23,425 nt of DNA from Chara braunii. Taxonomy: Eukaryota > Streptophyta > Charophyceae > Charales > Characeae. Of the stretch, positions 8,697 through 17,655 are shown piece by piece. Every line of letters starts with the position of its first letter. Within the stretch, counting starts at the first letter, position 1. The notes beneath the pieces were generated by a model. The model was given only the letters and a program-made list of their open reading frames with translations, made no database searches and had not been told where the DNA came from. The position numbers and the translations under genes are program-made. The DNA lies in contig BFEA01000577.1 of NCBI GenBank assembly GCA_003427395.1, positions 509,375-532,799 on the forward strand, in the 5' to 3' direction.

Positions 8697-9294
8697 CAAT
8701 TCATAATATTAGTGATGTTAGCGAATTCTGATAAATATTATTGAAATCTGAATGTCCACCTTGGTACAATTGTCCTCCTTGGTATTGTAGTCCTCCTTAG
8801 TGTTATACAACATTAAAAAATTATATAATTACATAATCATTGCATAATAAAAATAAATTTTAAACGTTAAATTTTCATTTCATCTTTAAAAATGTCATTT
8901 CACTTTTAAAAATTTTCGTCATACTTTTAAAAAATTATTTTAAGAATAGAGTAATCCTTCTTGTTTGAATTGCATGCTATAGATGAAATGGAAGTTTGAA
9001 TGAGTTCATGAAAAATTTTAATGAGACTGTCATTTTAGCATAAGGAGTTTCAATCGTAAATAGGTTAATCCAATCTTAATTAAAATATGTTTATCGTAGT
9101 AAAATAAAAGTTTAATTAATACATTTTATAAACTTATTCATACTTTCATTCCATCTTTAACAAATAGATGTAGTTGGAAGAAAAAACTTCTGTATACATG
9201 AAAATTTGTCAAATAAAATTGAAAATTTTAAAAGTGGAAGAGCATTGAAATGTCACGTTTTAAAAATATGAATGATTTTTTTTTAACATGAAAC
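8697..9294. other. AT-rich stretch, imperfect TTTAAAAA repeats
   Basis: Very AT-rich. Near 8873-8935 a ~22-bp unit (CATTTCATCTTTAAAAATGT) appears in about three diverged copies, and TCCTCCTTGGTA-like units recur near 8760-8805. No coding frame. Confidence 0.5.
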
Positions 9295-9462
9295 TTTTTT
9301 TTTTTTTTTTTTTACAGAACGATGACATTGAAATTTTATCATTAAACTAACCGGCCCCAAGTAATTTAGAATGATTGTATTCTAGTTATCTGATTGTGTC
9401 TGGATTCGAACTTGGGTCTGGATTTCAACAGTTCATTAGTATTCCAATTGAGCTACGCCTGT
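9295..9462 (-). mobile_element. tRNA-derived SINE, copy A, with poly-A tail
   Basis: Reading the minus strand from about 9462, TAGCTCAATTGG (9455-9444) fits the A box and AGTTCGAATCC (9412-9402) fits the B box. The element then runs through a GGGGCCGGTTAGTTTAATGA body block and ends in 19 A (T19 at 9295-9313 on the plus strand). Head and body align with the copy at 5340-5496. The acceptor stem does not pair, so this is a SINE and not a tRNA gene. Clear flanking target duplications were not found, which suggests age. Confidence 0.75.
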
Positions 9463-9905
9463 TGGTAAATAAAATGTTATTTCATCTTCATTCTCAGTCT
9501 TGTGATAATTTTTTTGTTATAATCCTCCTTGATACTATTGATGTACAAATGTAGACGCTTACGACAGTGGTGAAAATTGGTGTGGTCCACAAACATTGCA
9601 TCAAGAGGAGCTTCGAACTGCAATGACCTAGTAAAAAGTAGCTTGGTATCCTCTTATCTTTGAACTCTCAGGTCAACCAAGGCTTACACTCCAGCGAGTA
9701 GAACGTGTTGGCCGACATTACATGATCACTTCGTTTGTTGATTAACCAGATTACTACTTATGAGTTTTTCATCATGTAGGAAACAATGTTCGAACTTTCT
9801 ATCTTAACTCTACCTCTTCAAAAGTTTAATGGACCAAATGTATCATCGCCCGTATATTGATTTTTGTATGCCTTAACTATATCATATTTGATTTTCCTCA
9901 GTCAT
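9463..9905. other. Gene-less stretch
   Basis: AT-rich mixed sequence without recognisable motif or long frame. Confidence 0.35.
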
Positions 9906-10245
9906 CCAGTTTACTTTCGTATGATTTATATGACATTTACTTAAATCTTATTTCTCTACCTTCGATTATCATCTCTCCCGGGTCTATGTTGGAAGGAAAA
10001 GTTTATTCTTTATAGCTTAGATGGATCATCTATCGAGTGTGGTCGTGATCTTTGCTTTCGCCATCATCGAGAAAATATGTTGTTTTATCTTGTTTACTTC
10101 ATATGAGTTATATGATATTAAATTAAAATTTACTTCTCTACCTTTTATTTTCATCTCTCCCGGGTCTATATTGGAAGGAAAAGTTTATTGTTCATAGCAT
10201 AGATTAATCATTTATTGAATGTGGTCGTGATCCTTACTTGCTCCA
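9906..10245 (+). repeat. 182-bp tandem duplication
   Basis: ATCTCTCCCGGGTCTAT starts at 9971 and again at 10153. Flanking blocks also match: GGAAGGAAAAGTTTATT, a CATAG/CTTAG GAT TAATCAT-like block, GTGTGGTCGTGATC, and upstream TTTACTT-CATATGA-TTATATGA. The copies are diverged by substitutions and small indels, so the duplication is not recent. No coding frame spans it. Confidence 0.85.
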
Positions 10246-10559
10246 TCTGGAGTTGGTGGGAGGGATCACGCTTCCTTATTCCTAACTTCCTTGTCTTCAT
10301 TTGTCTTCGGCATCTTGTTTCTACCGAGCCTTAATGTCAATCACGAGATTTATGAGGCTTTATCTCATTTCTGCTAATATTAATTGGTCGACGAGTCAAA
10401 AGAATGTTACTGGCGTCTACTACAAGGAAAGTATTATTACTAAAACCTTTCAATATGTCAGAGATGACGGGTGAGATATATGCTATATCCAAGAATAATT
10501 TATTATATACCGAAGATCGTATTTATTCAGGAAGTTGAAGTACACCTCTTCACTGATTT
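10246..10559. other. Gene-less stretch
   Basis: AT-rich with no recognisable motif. Confidence 0.3.
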
Positions 10560-11340
10560 ATAAAGACAAGCAGTTCCAACCGATTGGACGAAAAAAACGA
10601 TGAATAGGCTCGAAGCAGGATGATGAAAGGAAAATGAAGAAGCGAGTCGACAATGAGGAAAGGTGGCGAAAAAACGATGAGCTAGTGATGAGAAAGAAGA
10701 TAAAGAAACTGTGATACAAATATGAGAAAATTATATGAAGAAGCGACACGAAAATTAGGTGAAGGGGCAATGAGGAAAGGATATGAGTCAACAATAAGAA
10801 AAAAAACTCAGCTAAATGAATGATAAGTCAGCGATGAGAAAAAAGTTCAAGAAGCAACGAACCAACGATGAGACTTGATGATAAGGAGACAATTATCCAA
10901 CGACAAGGAAGGAGGTGAAAAAACAACTCGGAAGGATGATGAAGAGACGAGGAGAAAAAAAGATGAAAAAGCAATGAGAAAGGATGACGAGGAGATTCCG
11001 AGTAAGTGATGAAAAAGAGAGATGAATAAGCAACGAGAGAAGAAATAAAGAAGTGACGAAAAAACTCAGATCAGTATATTGAAAGGAAAATGGATAGACA
11101 CCGAGTTGGTGTTAAGAAAACACAAAGTCAGTGTGTCTACTAAAGCAACGATAGACTCAGATCAATATGACCTCATGATGATGAACGAAGACGACAACTA
11201 GAAAGTTGAGATTGATGATGTGATGATCTAGTTAAAGTCGACGATAAGATCCAGAAAGATGTGATGCTAGAAAACAGCGATAACAACTCGGATCACTACT
11301 TAACGACGAGACAACGACTAAAAAAACTTAGGACTATGTG
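10560..11340. repeat. Degenerate purine-rich GATGA/ACTCRGATCA satellite-like tract
   Basis: The plus strand is built from variants of AACGATGAGAAAAAG and GATGAAGAAGC, with a recurring ACTCRGATCA-type motif near 10806, 10928, 11066, 11156 and 11286. Unit boundaries are blurred, so I cannot give one period. Stops occur in all frames. It resembles an old satellite or a decayed repeat-rich coding sequence. The first reading is favoured because no frame stays open. Confidence 0.6.
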
Positions 11341-12300
11341 ACGAGAGGACCTTGAATCAGTACATTGAGGGATTACTATAATATTGCGAAGATAAAATGC
11401 GGTGAAATCCTAGACAAACTATATAGAGAGCACTACATATATAAGAATGGTTCGTGACGATGGATTCAACAACAATACCAAGGTAATGAGTTTTCACTTC
11501 GAGTTCAATTTCACGTAGAGTGGCCAAAAACTAGTTGCGTGCTATAGGGTATGCAAAGCTCCGAGAGCTCGACGCTTCGACGAGGTGAAGAGTATTCACT
11601 GTCATATCCATCGCATAACTATCGTGTTAGTAGTGTATGCGACCGTGCACTTCGAGCGTTACTGTCGGGAATCCGCTTGGTCTGAGCGCTGCATTAGCGG
11701 CAGCAATAACGAACCGGTAGGCTCCTTGGATGCAACCTTTTGGATACAACCTTTTTTTTCCCCCTTCCTTCTGAATCATCTGCGAGAGACCTATTCACGG
11801 AGGTGATAGGAGCAGCCTCAGCAAATGCCTTGCCAACTATGCTGCCCACCTTTTCCAAGTGTCCTAGTGATCGTGCGTTCTATTCGACGGTTTGGTGGAA
11901 GATGGTTGTTTCAGTTCCCTCCTCGACCTCGTTGTTCTGTTGCCCTTTTGTGTACCCCGTGCCCTGGTCCTCAGGGCGTTCATGGATGTACATGGCTGTT
12001 TTTCCAACCATTCCCGGATGCACCTGACACCAGTTACATCCGCAGAGAAGTAGGATTTTTTTTTTTAAGGGTCCTGTGCCCAAGGCTTCCATTATCAAAT
12101 TGAATACAACACACACAAACGCCTCTTCCCATTAGGGCTGAAAGAGCCTCGGCCACTGCTCCCATAGAGACATCTTCCTTATTCAAGTAAAATGGTGCAT
12201 GATCAGTGAGCATTGATTGCTTCCCCATGAGGGAAGGATTAACCCGGCCCCATCGACAATCTAGTTTCGCCCTACTATAACAAGCCAACAATGATTAAAC
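11341..12300. other. Unrecognised region, possible broken minus-strand frames
   Basis: Composition returns to about half GC. Minus-strand frames at 12291-12034 and 12116-11880 overlap. They contain non-repetitive protein-like text (HPGMVGKTAMYIHERPED; SMGAVAEALSALMG) and another frame nearby reads SIVGKAFAEAAPITSVNRSL. Together they might be a frameshifted pseudogene, but I recognise no family, and chance frames of this length are expected. No function is proposed. Confidence 0.25.
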
Positions 12301-13085
12301 CTTACAAAGCAAAATTACGGGGGGAGATTATTGCAAGGCAGAGAAAGACAAACACATTTCGACTCTCAGTCAAAATCCTAAGTGAATGTGCCCATCAGTT
12401 GTCACGATCCGTGAGATGAAATAAACTTGGAGCAAATACAGAAAGAAACAATTACAGCAAGTAAGGAAAATGAGTATGCATGTCCCCCTAGTAGGTCTTC
12501 AATCAACAAAAACATCATCCAGAGGGGACACCACTAATGAAAAAAATGAACAAATCCAATCGATCGAAATCAATCTACTCGATACAATCAATCAATCATA
12601 TCAATCCAATCTATGAAATCGAAGTTCGAACCATTCGATGAGGGGGAGATCTCAACGGTCAGACTAATGCTCCTTCCAGACCGGTATGAGACTGCGCCAT
12701 ATCCCTCCTTCATGGCATACTTGAACCCTAAACTTTGTCAATCCTGTCCCTCATAATCTTATGGTGGAGGGATGGCGAGTGGAGTGTAAGAAGTACAAAA
12801 AAACGAACCGCATCAAACATATTGGAGATTCCAATCTGACGATACAAAACACCAATAGTCTCGCACATCGAGGCACGAGAGAAGTTAGAACACTTCTCAA
12901 ATATGAGGAGCACGCAGACGAGCAGCCCCCCATGCAATCAACCATTCCTTTTTCTGCCCAAGTCTCGTTGCCCAAAATGCATCAAGATACTCACCCACCG
13001 ATAATAGGAAGAACCGCTGATACCGAATCTGACCCTTTACAACAATTTGTGTGATACCCCTAGGAGTTGGAGTCATTGGTTGTAA
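12301..13085. other. Unrecognised region with AATC-rich patch
   Basis: Near 12555-12610 the sequence is rich in AATCAATC/ATCGAT units, a decayed tetranucleotide repeat complementary to the GATT array near 1.7 kb. Overlapping frames at 12728-12975 (minus) and 12761-13054 (plus) have no recognisable domain. Confidence 0.35.
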
Positions 13086-13213
13086 ATTGAAAAGCTCAGC
13101 AGGTCCGTCAGATGTCTTCTTCGACTAGAGGTTGCGTCGTTTTTGGTGGATTGAGAAGCTCACCGGGCCCATCAGATGTCTTCATGATACCCGTGACAGT
13201 TGGCGACGCTTTT
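13086..13213 (+). repeat. 64-bp tandem duplication
   Basis: ATTGARAAGCTCA followed by GGKCCRTCAGATGTCTTC starts at 13086 and again at 13150. The second halves are more diverged, but both end in a GCGWCGYTTTT block. Confidence 0.75.
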
Positions 13214-13232
13214 TGAGATGATGTCGTAGGTG

Positions 13233-13253
13233 TTTTTTTTTTTTTTTTTTTTT
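13233..13253. repeat. T21 homopolymer
   Basis: An uninterrupted run of T follows GTAGGTG. It could be the poly-A tail of a minus-strand retro-copy, but no element body or clean target duplication could be identified. Confidence 0.6.
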
Positions 13254-13275
13254 ACACCTTTTACTGCTGGAAACT

Positions 13276-13375
13276 GGGGCCAAGGTCCCACTTGAACAAA
13301 TTAGGAGTTTTCGGCCGTTGATCTTTGCCATCTACGGTCAGTATCTCTTAAGTCGTGCAAGTGGGACCTAGCCCC
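13276..13375. repeat. Small fold-back: 18-19 bp inverted repeat with 63-bp spacer
   Basis: GGGGCCAAGGTCCCACTTG at 13276-13294 is complementary, apart from a one-base gap and one change, to CAAGTGGGACCTAGCCCC at 13358-13375. A related GGAAACCGGGTCCAGCGTCC block occurs at 13510-13530. This is compatible with a MITE-like remnant. No target duplication is seen. Confidence 0.55.
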
Positions 13376-13686
13376 GGGTCCAATGTCCCATTCTAAACTA
13401 GATACTTTCCAAAAATTCACTTGAAGCACATAACAAAAATGTGCATTCAAAATGTTGGCTCAAAGTCACCTAAACCATCCGTCCAAAAAATGTTACTTCG
13501 AAATGGACTGGAAACCGGGTCCAGCGTCCCATTCCTGTTACTTTTTTTTTTTTGATGATGATGATGATGATGATACTTGATGTTGATTGACCCTCCCCTA
13601 TCCACCCCTGTCGTAGTTGTGCTTGTAGTAGAGATAAAGTGTAATTCTGCTGGCAAGTGGCTAAATAGCAGTTGCCCCTCCCCCAC
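13376..13686. repeat. Mixed stretch with T12 and (GAT)n
   Basis: T12 at 13542-13553 runs directly into a (GAT)n tract of about seven units ending near 13575. His-rich and Ser-rich frames here are microsatellite translations. Confidence 0.6.
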
Positions 13687-14220
13687 CTAACCGTCCACCA
13701 GTGGAGAAGGTGTTGCTAGTTCATTAGATGAGTCTATAGTGCACAGCGGAGGACTTACCTCTCTTGTAGATGTTGGTATTGCTGTCACGATTGTTGGATA
13801 AGGCACATACTTTGGTGAGGCTGGTAACAACGAGCAACCAAGAAGAGAGTGCCCATCCGCCACCATACTTGCTGGCAGCTCCCCACCCACACTCTTCACC
13901 AAAGCGACTCCCTGAGCACACCCCAATTCGAATACCTCGTAGGATTCACTCATGAGGGCATCAATGTGGCTCCTACCAGAAAGAGCAGCAGACTGACAAA
14001 TACAACCCTCCTCCAATTCCCCAATTACCTCCAGCATTTCGTCCATGATAGCTTTCACCCATCCAGCCAGTGAGATCGTCCCCCCAGCGATCTCAAACCT
14101 AGACAGGTCAGGCGAGAAGAGAGAAGTTTCCACCTCCTTCAAGCATCGCTGACTCGAACATAGCATAGAGAACCAACGAGAAATAGTCGCCAAGACATTT
14201 TCTACCTTCGTCCGCAACAT
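13687..14220 (-). CDS. Unrecognised open frame, possible exon
   Basis: The minus strand is open for 189 codons from a non-ATG codon at 14256; the first in-frame ATG is at about 14220, giving 177 residues. The sequence is not low-complexity and has amphipathic stretches (TKVENVLATISRWFSMLCSS; GWVKAIMDEMLEVIGELEEG) suggesting helices, plus a small Gly/Ala-rich C-terminal half. A consensus-like donor (AGAG|GTAAGT) lies near 13760, so the tail may be intronic. No family is recognised and no signal peptide or membrane segment is evident. It may be a host exon, a decayed transposon gene or chance. Confidence 0.3.
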   Translation of the reverse strand: MLRTKVENVLATISRWFSMLCSSQRCLKEVETSLFSPDLSRFEIAGGTISLAGWVKAIMDEMLEVIGELEEGCICQSAALSGRSHIDALMSESYEVFELGCAQGVALVKSVGGELPASMVADGHSLLGCSLLPASPKYVPYPTIVTAIPTSTREVSPPLCTIDSSNELATPSPLVDG

Positions 14221-14256
14221 CAAACCGTCTTCAGTCACTCTAGTTTGTTTGCGCAA

Positions 14257-14520
14257 GACCGCCTACAACAAGTTGACCACAAGGTGCTTCCACCCCGCCC
14301 GTTTCGCCATTTTCACTCACCACATCCACATCAACCCTGCATGACTATGGGTTGACTTTCGTTCATGGGCGATGGCGTCAATGTCGTTCGTCCTCCTCGA
14401 TGCCACTGAGGAATCACGTAGCAAGACCGTCGGACCCCCCGACCAACATGCTCCCCACGTACTCGCACCGAAAGGTCGTGTGTGTGTTCGTTGGCCGTTG
14501 GAGGTCTGTAATTTGTGCAT
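14257..14520. other. Spacer with overlapping minor frames
   Basis: Short Arg/Ser/Thr-rich frames occur on both strands without recognisable motifs. They continue into the inverted repeat at 14521 and are probably fortuitous. Confidence 0.35.
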
Positions 14521-14637
14521 CCATTGTTATGACTTTTTCGACTACGCTCTGGGCGAGTTTGCAGTCTGATGCATTCCCTCAATCTTATTTTCCGTTGCAG
14601 GATCACATAGACGCCCATAGCGACTCCATGGACCTGA
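14521..14637 (-). repeat. Left arm of ~117-bp inverted repeat (LINE-free copy of target)
   Basis: This segment is the reverse complement of 14697-14808 continued across the LINE to about 22196, with roughly four differences. It reads CCATTGTTATGACTTTTTCG where the right arm reads, after removal of the LINE, CCATTGTTAGGACTTTTCG. It therefore represents the uninterrupted target sequence. The arms are separated by 59 bp. Divergence between arms argues against a simple assembly fold-back error. Confidence 0.85.
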
Positions 14638-14651
14638 ATGACTAAGCTCAA

Positions 14652-14692
14652 GGAGGTCAGAGGGGCACTTCGAAAATTAACCCTCAATGACT
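14652..14692 (+). repeat. Left 41-bp terminal inverted repeat of the element hosting the LINE
   Basis: GGAGGTCAGAGGGGCACTTC through CAATGACT is complementary at 40 of 41 positions to 22211-22251, on the far side of the LINE. Without the LINE the TIRs bound an element of about 217 bp. No clear flanking target duplication is seen, so the superfamily is unknown. Confidence 0.8.
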
Positions 14693-14696
14693 AAGC

Positions 14697-14808
14697 TCAG
14701 GTCCATGGAGTCGCTATGGGCGTCTGTGTGATCCTGCAACGGAAAATAAGATTGAGGGAATGCATCAGACTGCAAACTCGCCCAGAGCTTAGTCGAAAAG
14801 TCCTAACA
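14697..14808 (+). repeat. Right arm of inverted repeat, interrupted by the LINE
   Basis: Begins TCAGGTCCATGGAGTCGC and pairs with 14521-14637. It ends in the LINE target duplication; the remaining few bases of the arm (ATGG...) lie at 22192 onward. A direct repeat ATGACTAAGCTCA at 14638-14650 and 14687-14699 brackets the spacer TIR, hinting at template switching when the structure formed. Confidence 0.85.
14796..14808 (+). repeat. 5' target-site duplication of the LINE (13 bp)
   Basis: AAAAGTCCTAACA is repeated exactly at 22179-22191 after the poly-A tail. Up to four leading A may overlap the tail. The A-rich start fits T-rich bottom-strand nicking by an L1-type endonuclease. Confidence 0.85.
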
Positions 14809-15332
14809 GGCCCTCATTGTGCACATTTCGAAGGGCAACGGGCCTGACATTTCTCCGCTCATGAGTTGGGTTGACTCCGAGCACTGTTTTTTTCAGCGGC
14901 GCTAGCGCCCCGCTCGGAACAGTTGTCATTGTCATGTTTCGGCTTTTCAGTATCGTCAACTTTCAGGCAACTGGGACTTCTCCCGCCCGTCGTGGTTATG
15001 CCATGGTGGTTATGAGAACTACACTGCTATCCGCCCTGAGATAGTAACTGCTCTGAGGTTGAGCAGGGTGAGAGTTACTCTCAGGGAGGCTCGGAGTCAC
15101 ACACTGTTGCCATAGGAACGCACCTTCGACTTGGTTGGTAGGGTGAACACGATGGAAGACAAAAGAGTCTCAACGCCATCTCCAAAGGGAGATACCAAGG
15201 GTAAGTTTTTTTTTTCTATGGAACATGCCGGTAGAAACATGACTTACTCTATATTTATTGAGGCTTAATATATTAAATAGAATAGGGTTTGACTTGGAAT
15301 TGTCTTAGATTGAAGGTTGTGTGTTCTGCTGG
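14809..15332 (+). promoter_or_regulatory. LINE 5' UTR with palindrome, stem-loop and possible leader intron
   Basis: Contains a perfect 12-bp palindrome GGCGCTAGCGCC (14898-14909) and a compound hairpin at 15034-15086: CCCTGAGA(T)AGTAACT pairs with AGTTACTCTCAGGG, enclosing TGCTC/GAGCA. LINE 5' UTRs normally carry the internal promoter; no core motif is identified. An ATG at 15152 opens 16 codons up to AAGG|GTAAGT at 15201. Splicing to AG at 15314-15315 would join this frame to ORF1, but that is only a possibility. Confidence 0.45.
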
Positions 15333-15454
15333 ATGGAAATGGAACCGAACCTCCCGAACCTGCACGCCGCTCTGGAAAGCAATCCGGATCCGAAGGTAAA
15401 ACGCTCGTACACAAATGAGGAAAAAATGTACATTAAGGAACTATTAGACGCATG

Positions 15455-15624
15455 CTTCTATGATGGACTTCTCCCGACGGGACTCTGCATTGGGACAATG
15501 GAATTGAAAGATGATTTTGCCCGATTAGATCTTGATGAGGATTTTTTAGACGCCCAGACAAATAGGCTGAGGGAGCACGCAGTCACAGTTCAGTACCACC
15601 ATGATGTCGGAGTACTATCCAACG
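15455..15624 (+). repeat. First copy of identical 170-bp duplication in ORF1
   Basis: Identical base for base to 15644-15813 (offset 189). The element is otherwise heavily mutated, so perfect identity here is unexpected for a biological duplication and fits a library or assembly artefact. Confidence 0.95.
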
Positions 15625-15643
15625 AGATGTGTATAAGAGACAG
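15625..15643 (+). other. Tn5 mosaic end (Nextera adapter core) embedded in the assembly
   Basis: The 19 bases AGATGTGTATAAGAGACAG are the complete engineered Tn5 mosaic end used for tagmentation libraries. It sits exactly between two identical 170-bp copies of flanking sequence. In the ORF1 frame, with the two adjoining codons, it reads EMCIRDS. It is synthetic and should be removed, together with one of the two copies, before any protein prediction. Confidence 0.97.
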
Positions 15644-15813
15644 CTTCTATGATGGACTTCTCCCGACGGGACTCTGCATTGGGACAATGGAATTGAAAGA
15701 TGATTTTGCCCGATTAGATCTTGATGAGGATTTTTTAGACGCCCAGACAAATAGGCTGAGGGAGCACGCAGTCACAGTTCAGTACCACCATGATGTCGGA
15801 GTACTATCCAACG
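15644..15813 (+). repeat. Second copy of identical 170-bp duplication in ORF1
   Basis: Exact copy of 15455-15624, directly after the adapter sequence. Because 170+19 equals 189, the reading frame is preserved by chance, so gene predictors would not flag it. Confidence 0.95.
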
Positions 15814-17655
15814 ATGTTAAGAAACACTTGGTACTCATCTATGAAAACGTGTGGTATGACAGTGGTGACGTTGATCTTGGAACCAAACACGGGCGTGATC
15901 AAAACGAAGGGAAGCACCTTGCTACCTATGTAGCAAGCATGAAACAAATTGCAGAATGGTTACGCTAAGAAAATGAAGTATCTATTGAACTGAAGGGAAA
16001 AACATACGAAGTGACCTTTCACCCATGGATGGATCTATCCGAAATGAAGTTTTTCAAGAGCACGGGCAAACCAAAGATTTTATGGATTCGGTGCATTAAC
16101 GTTCCGTTGCAGTTAATGGCTCCACTTCACATCGCAGTAAAAAGGAATTTGAGCGGATCGTGAAATTGCACCCGTTTGAAAAGTTTGAGGAAGAGCCGGA
16201 ACTTTGGACTTTTCGTTTCGATTTGGAACCATTGGCTGAGTTTAGGGTCAAGAAAAAGCTAATAGTCGGGATTCCCCAAAAAGGAGAATACCACCGTGAC
16301 GTTGAGGTGATCTTAGCGATCACACCTTGGTGTGGAATGTGCAGGATGTACTACCATGATGAGTCAGATAGTTGTTGCCCCGCGGCAGAGACAGACCCTT
16401 TCGCAGATCGATCCACGAAAGAACCTCTCCCCCTCCCACCGTTTTCTGGCTTTGTCCCACTCGGTCAAACCCCATCTTCTAGTGGTTGGAACAAATTTCC
16501 GAAGAAGGCATAAGGAAAATCCGGGGAGAACAAATCCTTCTCAGAGTGAAACAAGAGGGAAACCTGTGATACGTAAAGACCCAAAAAAACCAACGAAGAT
16601 GTCTGAGGAAATTAAGGAAAAAATGCCTACACCAAGATCCGAAAAATCGGACAAATCGAATAAATCGAATAACTCTCGTCATTCGAGCAGGGCTTCTCTG
16701 AACAATGATTCGGAAAAGAGTGCCCAATCGTCAGGCTCCCTTGGAAACTCGGATTCCAAAGAAACGCGCATAAGTCTGGTAAACAAGTTTAATATTGAGG
16801 CCGATGCCGATGCTTCTAGAGCTCTAGAAGATGTGCTTCAAGGCACTAGTCGCCCCAAGTCTACGAAAGGTCCAAAATTTTTCCCACTGAAGAGATCCCG
16901 GGTGATAATTGAATGTGATTCGTCTGGACGGGGCAAGGATGAGAAAGAAGACTCAGACTCAAGTCGTGACTCGAGAGAATCGATTAGAATCCACAAGAAA
17001 GGAGGGAAGTCAACCACACTTTCATCAGCGGCCTCTGTCAGAACGCTTACCAACGAACAAATGACCCTACCTCGACTATTAGTCCCAATCATTTCGGTGG
17101 CTGGGAACAATCAGGTAGTCTTTCTGACACAGACGAGTGAAACCGGTGAAGTGTCGGTGCCTGCCACCAAGTTGGATATCAATGATTGTCTTACGGAATC
17201 CTTTATCATTCGAAAGGTCAGAAGCATTGTGAATGATAGACTGTCGTTACGAATGATCCCAGACCTCAATATTGGTATCCACACGGTGGAGAAAGAGAAT
17301 GAGCCTTGCGCCCGCCTTTATATTGCCAGTTTGGAAGGGAAAGAGGAGGAAACACAAATACAAAGATTAGAGCAAGAAGGATTTACATGGACTCCTCTGA
17401 TACACCTTTCCTCCCCCACCAACGAAAGGTTGGGGAAAGTGAAAATTGCAGAGTTCTTTTATGCGACTGTGTTGGCAGACTGACTGATGTTTGCATCCCA
17501 TAGGAAGATTCTCTTGGGGTCCACGTTTTTGAACTACCTGCGCCTCCCATGGGAAATAGTGAATACGAAAAGTAAGGGAAGCGATGGTAAGGACCCCAAG
17601 ACCCTCCACCCACCTGTTTTCCGGATCCAAAAAGCAACCGGGGCCTCAGGGGTAA

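Larger units (their letters stand above)
15321..17483 (+). pseudogene. LINE ORF1 (RNA-binding protein), disrupted
   Basis: ORF1 proteins coat LINE RNA. The likely ATG is 15333 or 15339; 15321 is GTG. The frame stops at TAA 15966, but the same frame continues meaningfully to about 16150 (HLATYVASMKQIAEWLR, then HPWMDLSEMKFFKSTGKP and WIRCINVPLQLM), then shifts to another frame (ERIVKLHPFEKF ... VGIPQKGEY) and back before 16600. This N-terminal half looks like the RRM-like DUF4283 region of plant LINE ORF1, followed by a knuckle-like CGMCRMYYHDESDSC (C-x2-C-x4-H-x5-C). A Ser/Lys-rich linker follows (about 16600-16760), then acidic/basic stretches and a well-formed C-terminal ~115 residues (from about 17130) with CARLYIASLEGKEEE, GFTWTPLIHLSSPTNERL and KVKIAEFFYATVL, which I cannot assign. 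An adapter-linked duplication at 15455-15813 adds 63 false codons. Confidence 0.75.

Noticed and set aside
13223-13620. A minus-strand retro-copy between TGTCGTAGGTGT and TGTCGTAGTTGT with T21 as its tail
   Set aside because: The flanks match at 11 of 12, but the interval contains unrelated small repeats and no recognisable body, so chance is not excluded.
15455-15813. A natural internal tandem repeat domain in ORF1
   Set aside because: The copies are base-identical and joined by an engineered Tn5 mosaic end, so an artefact explains them better.
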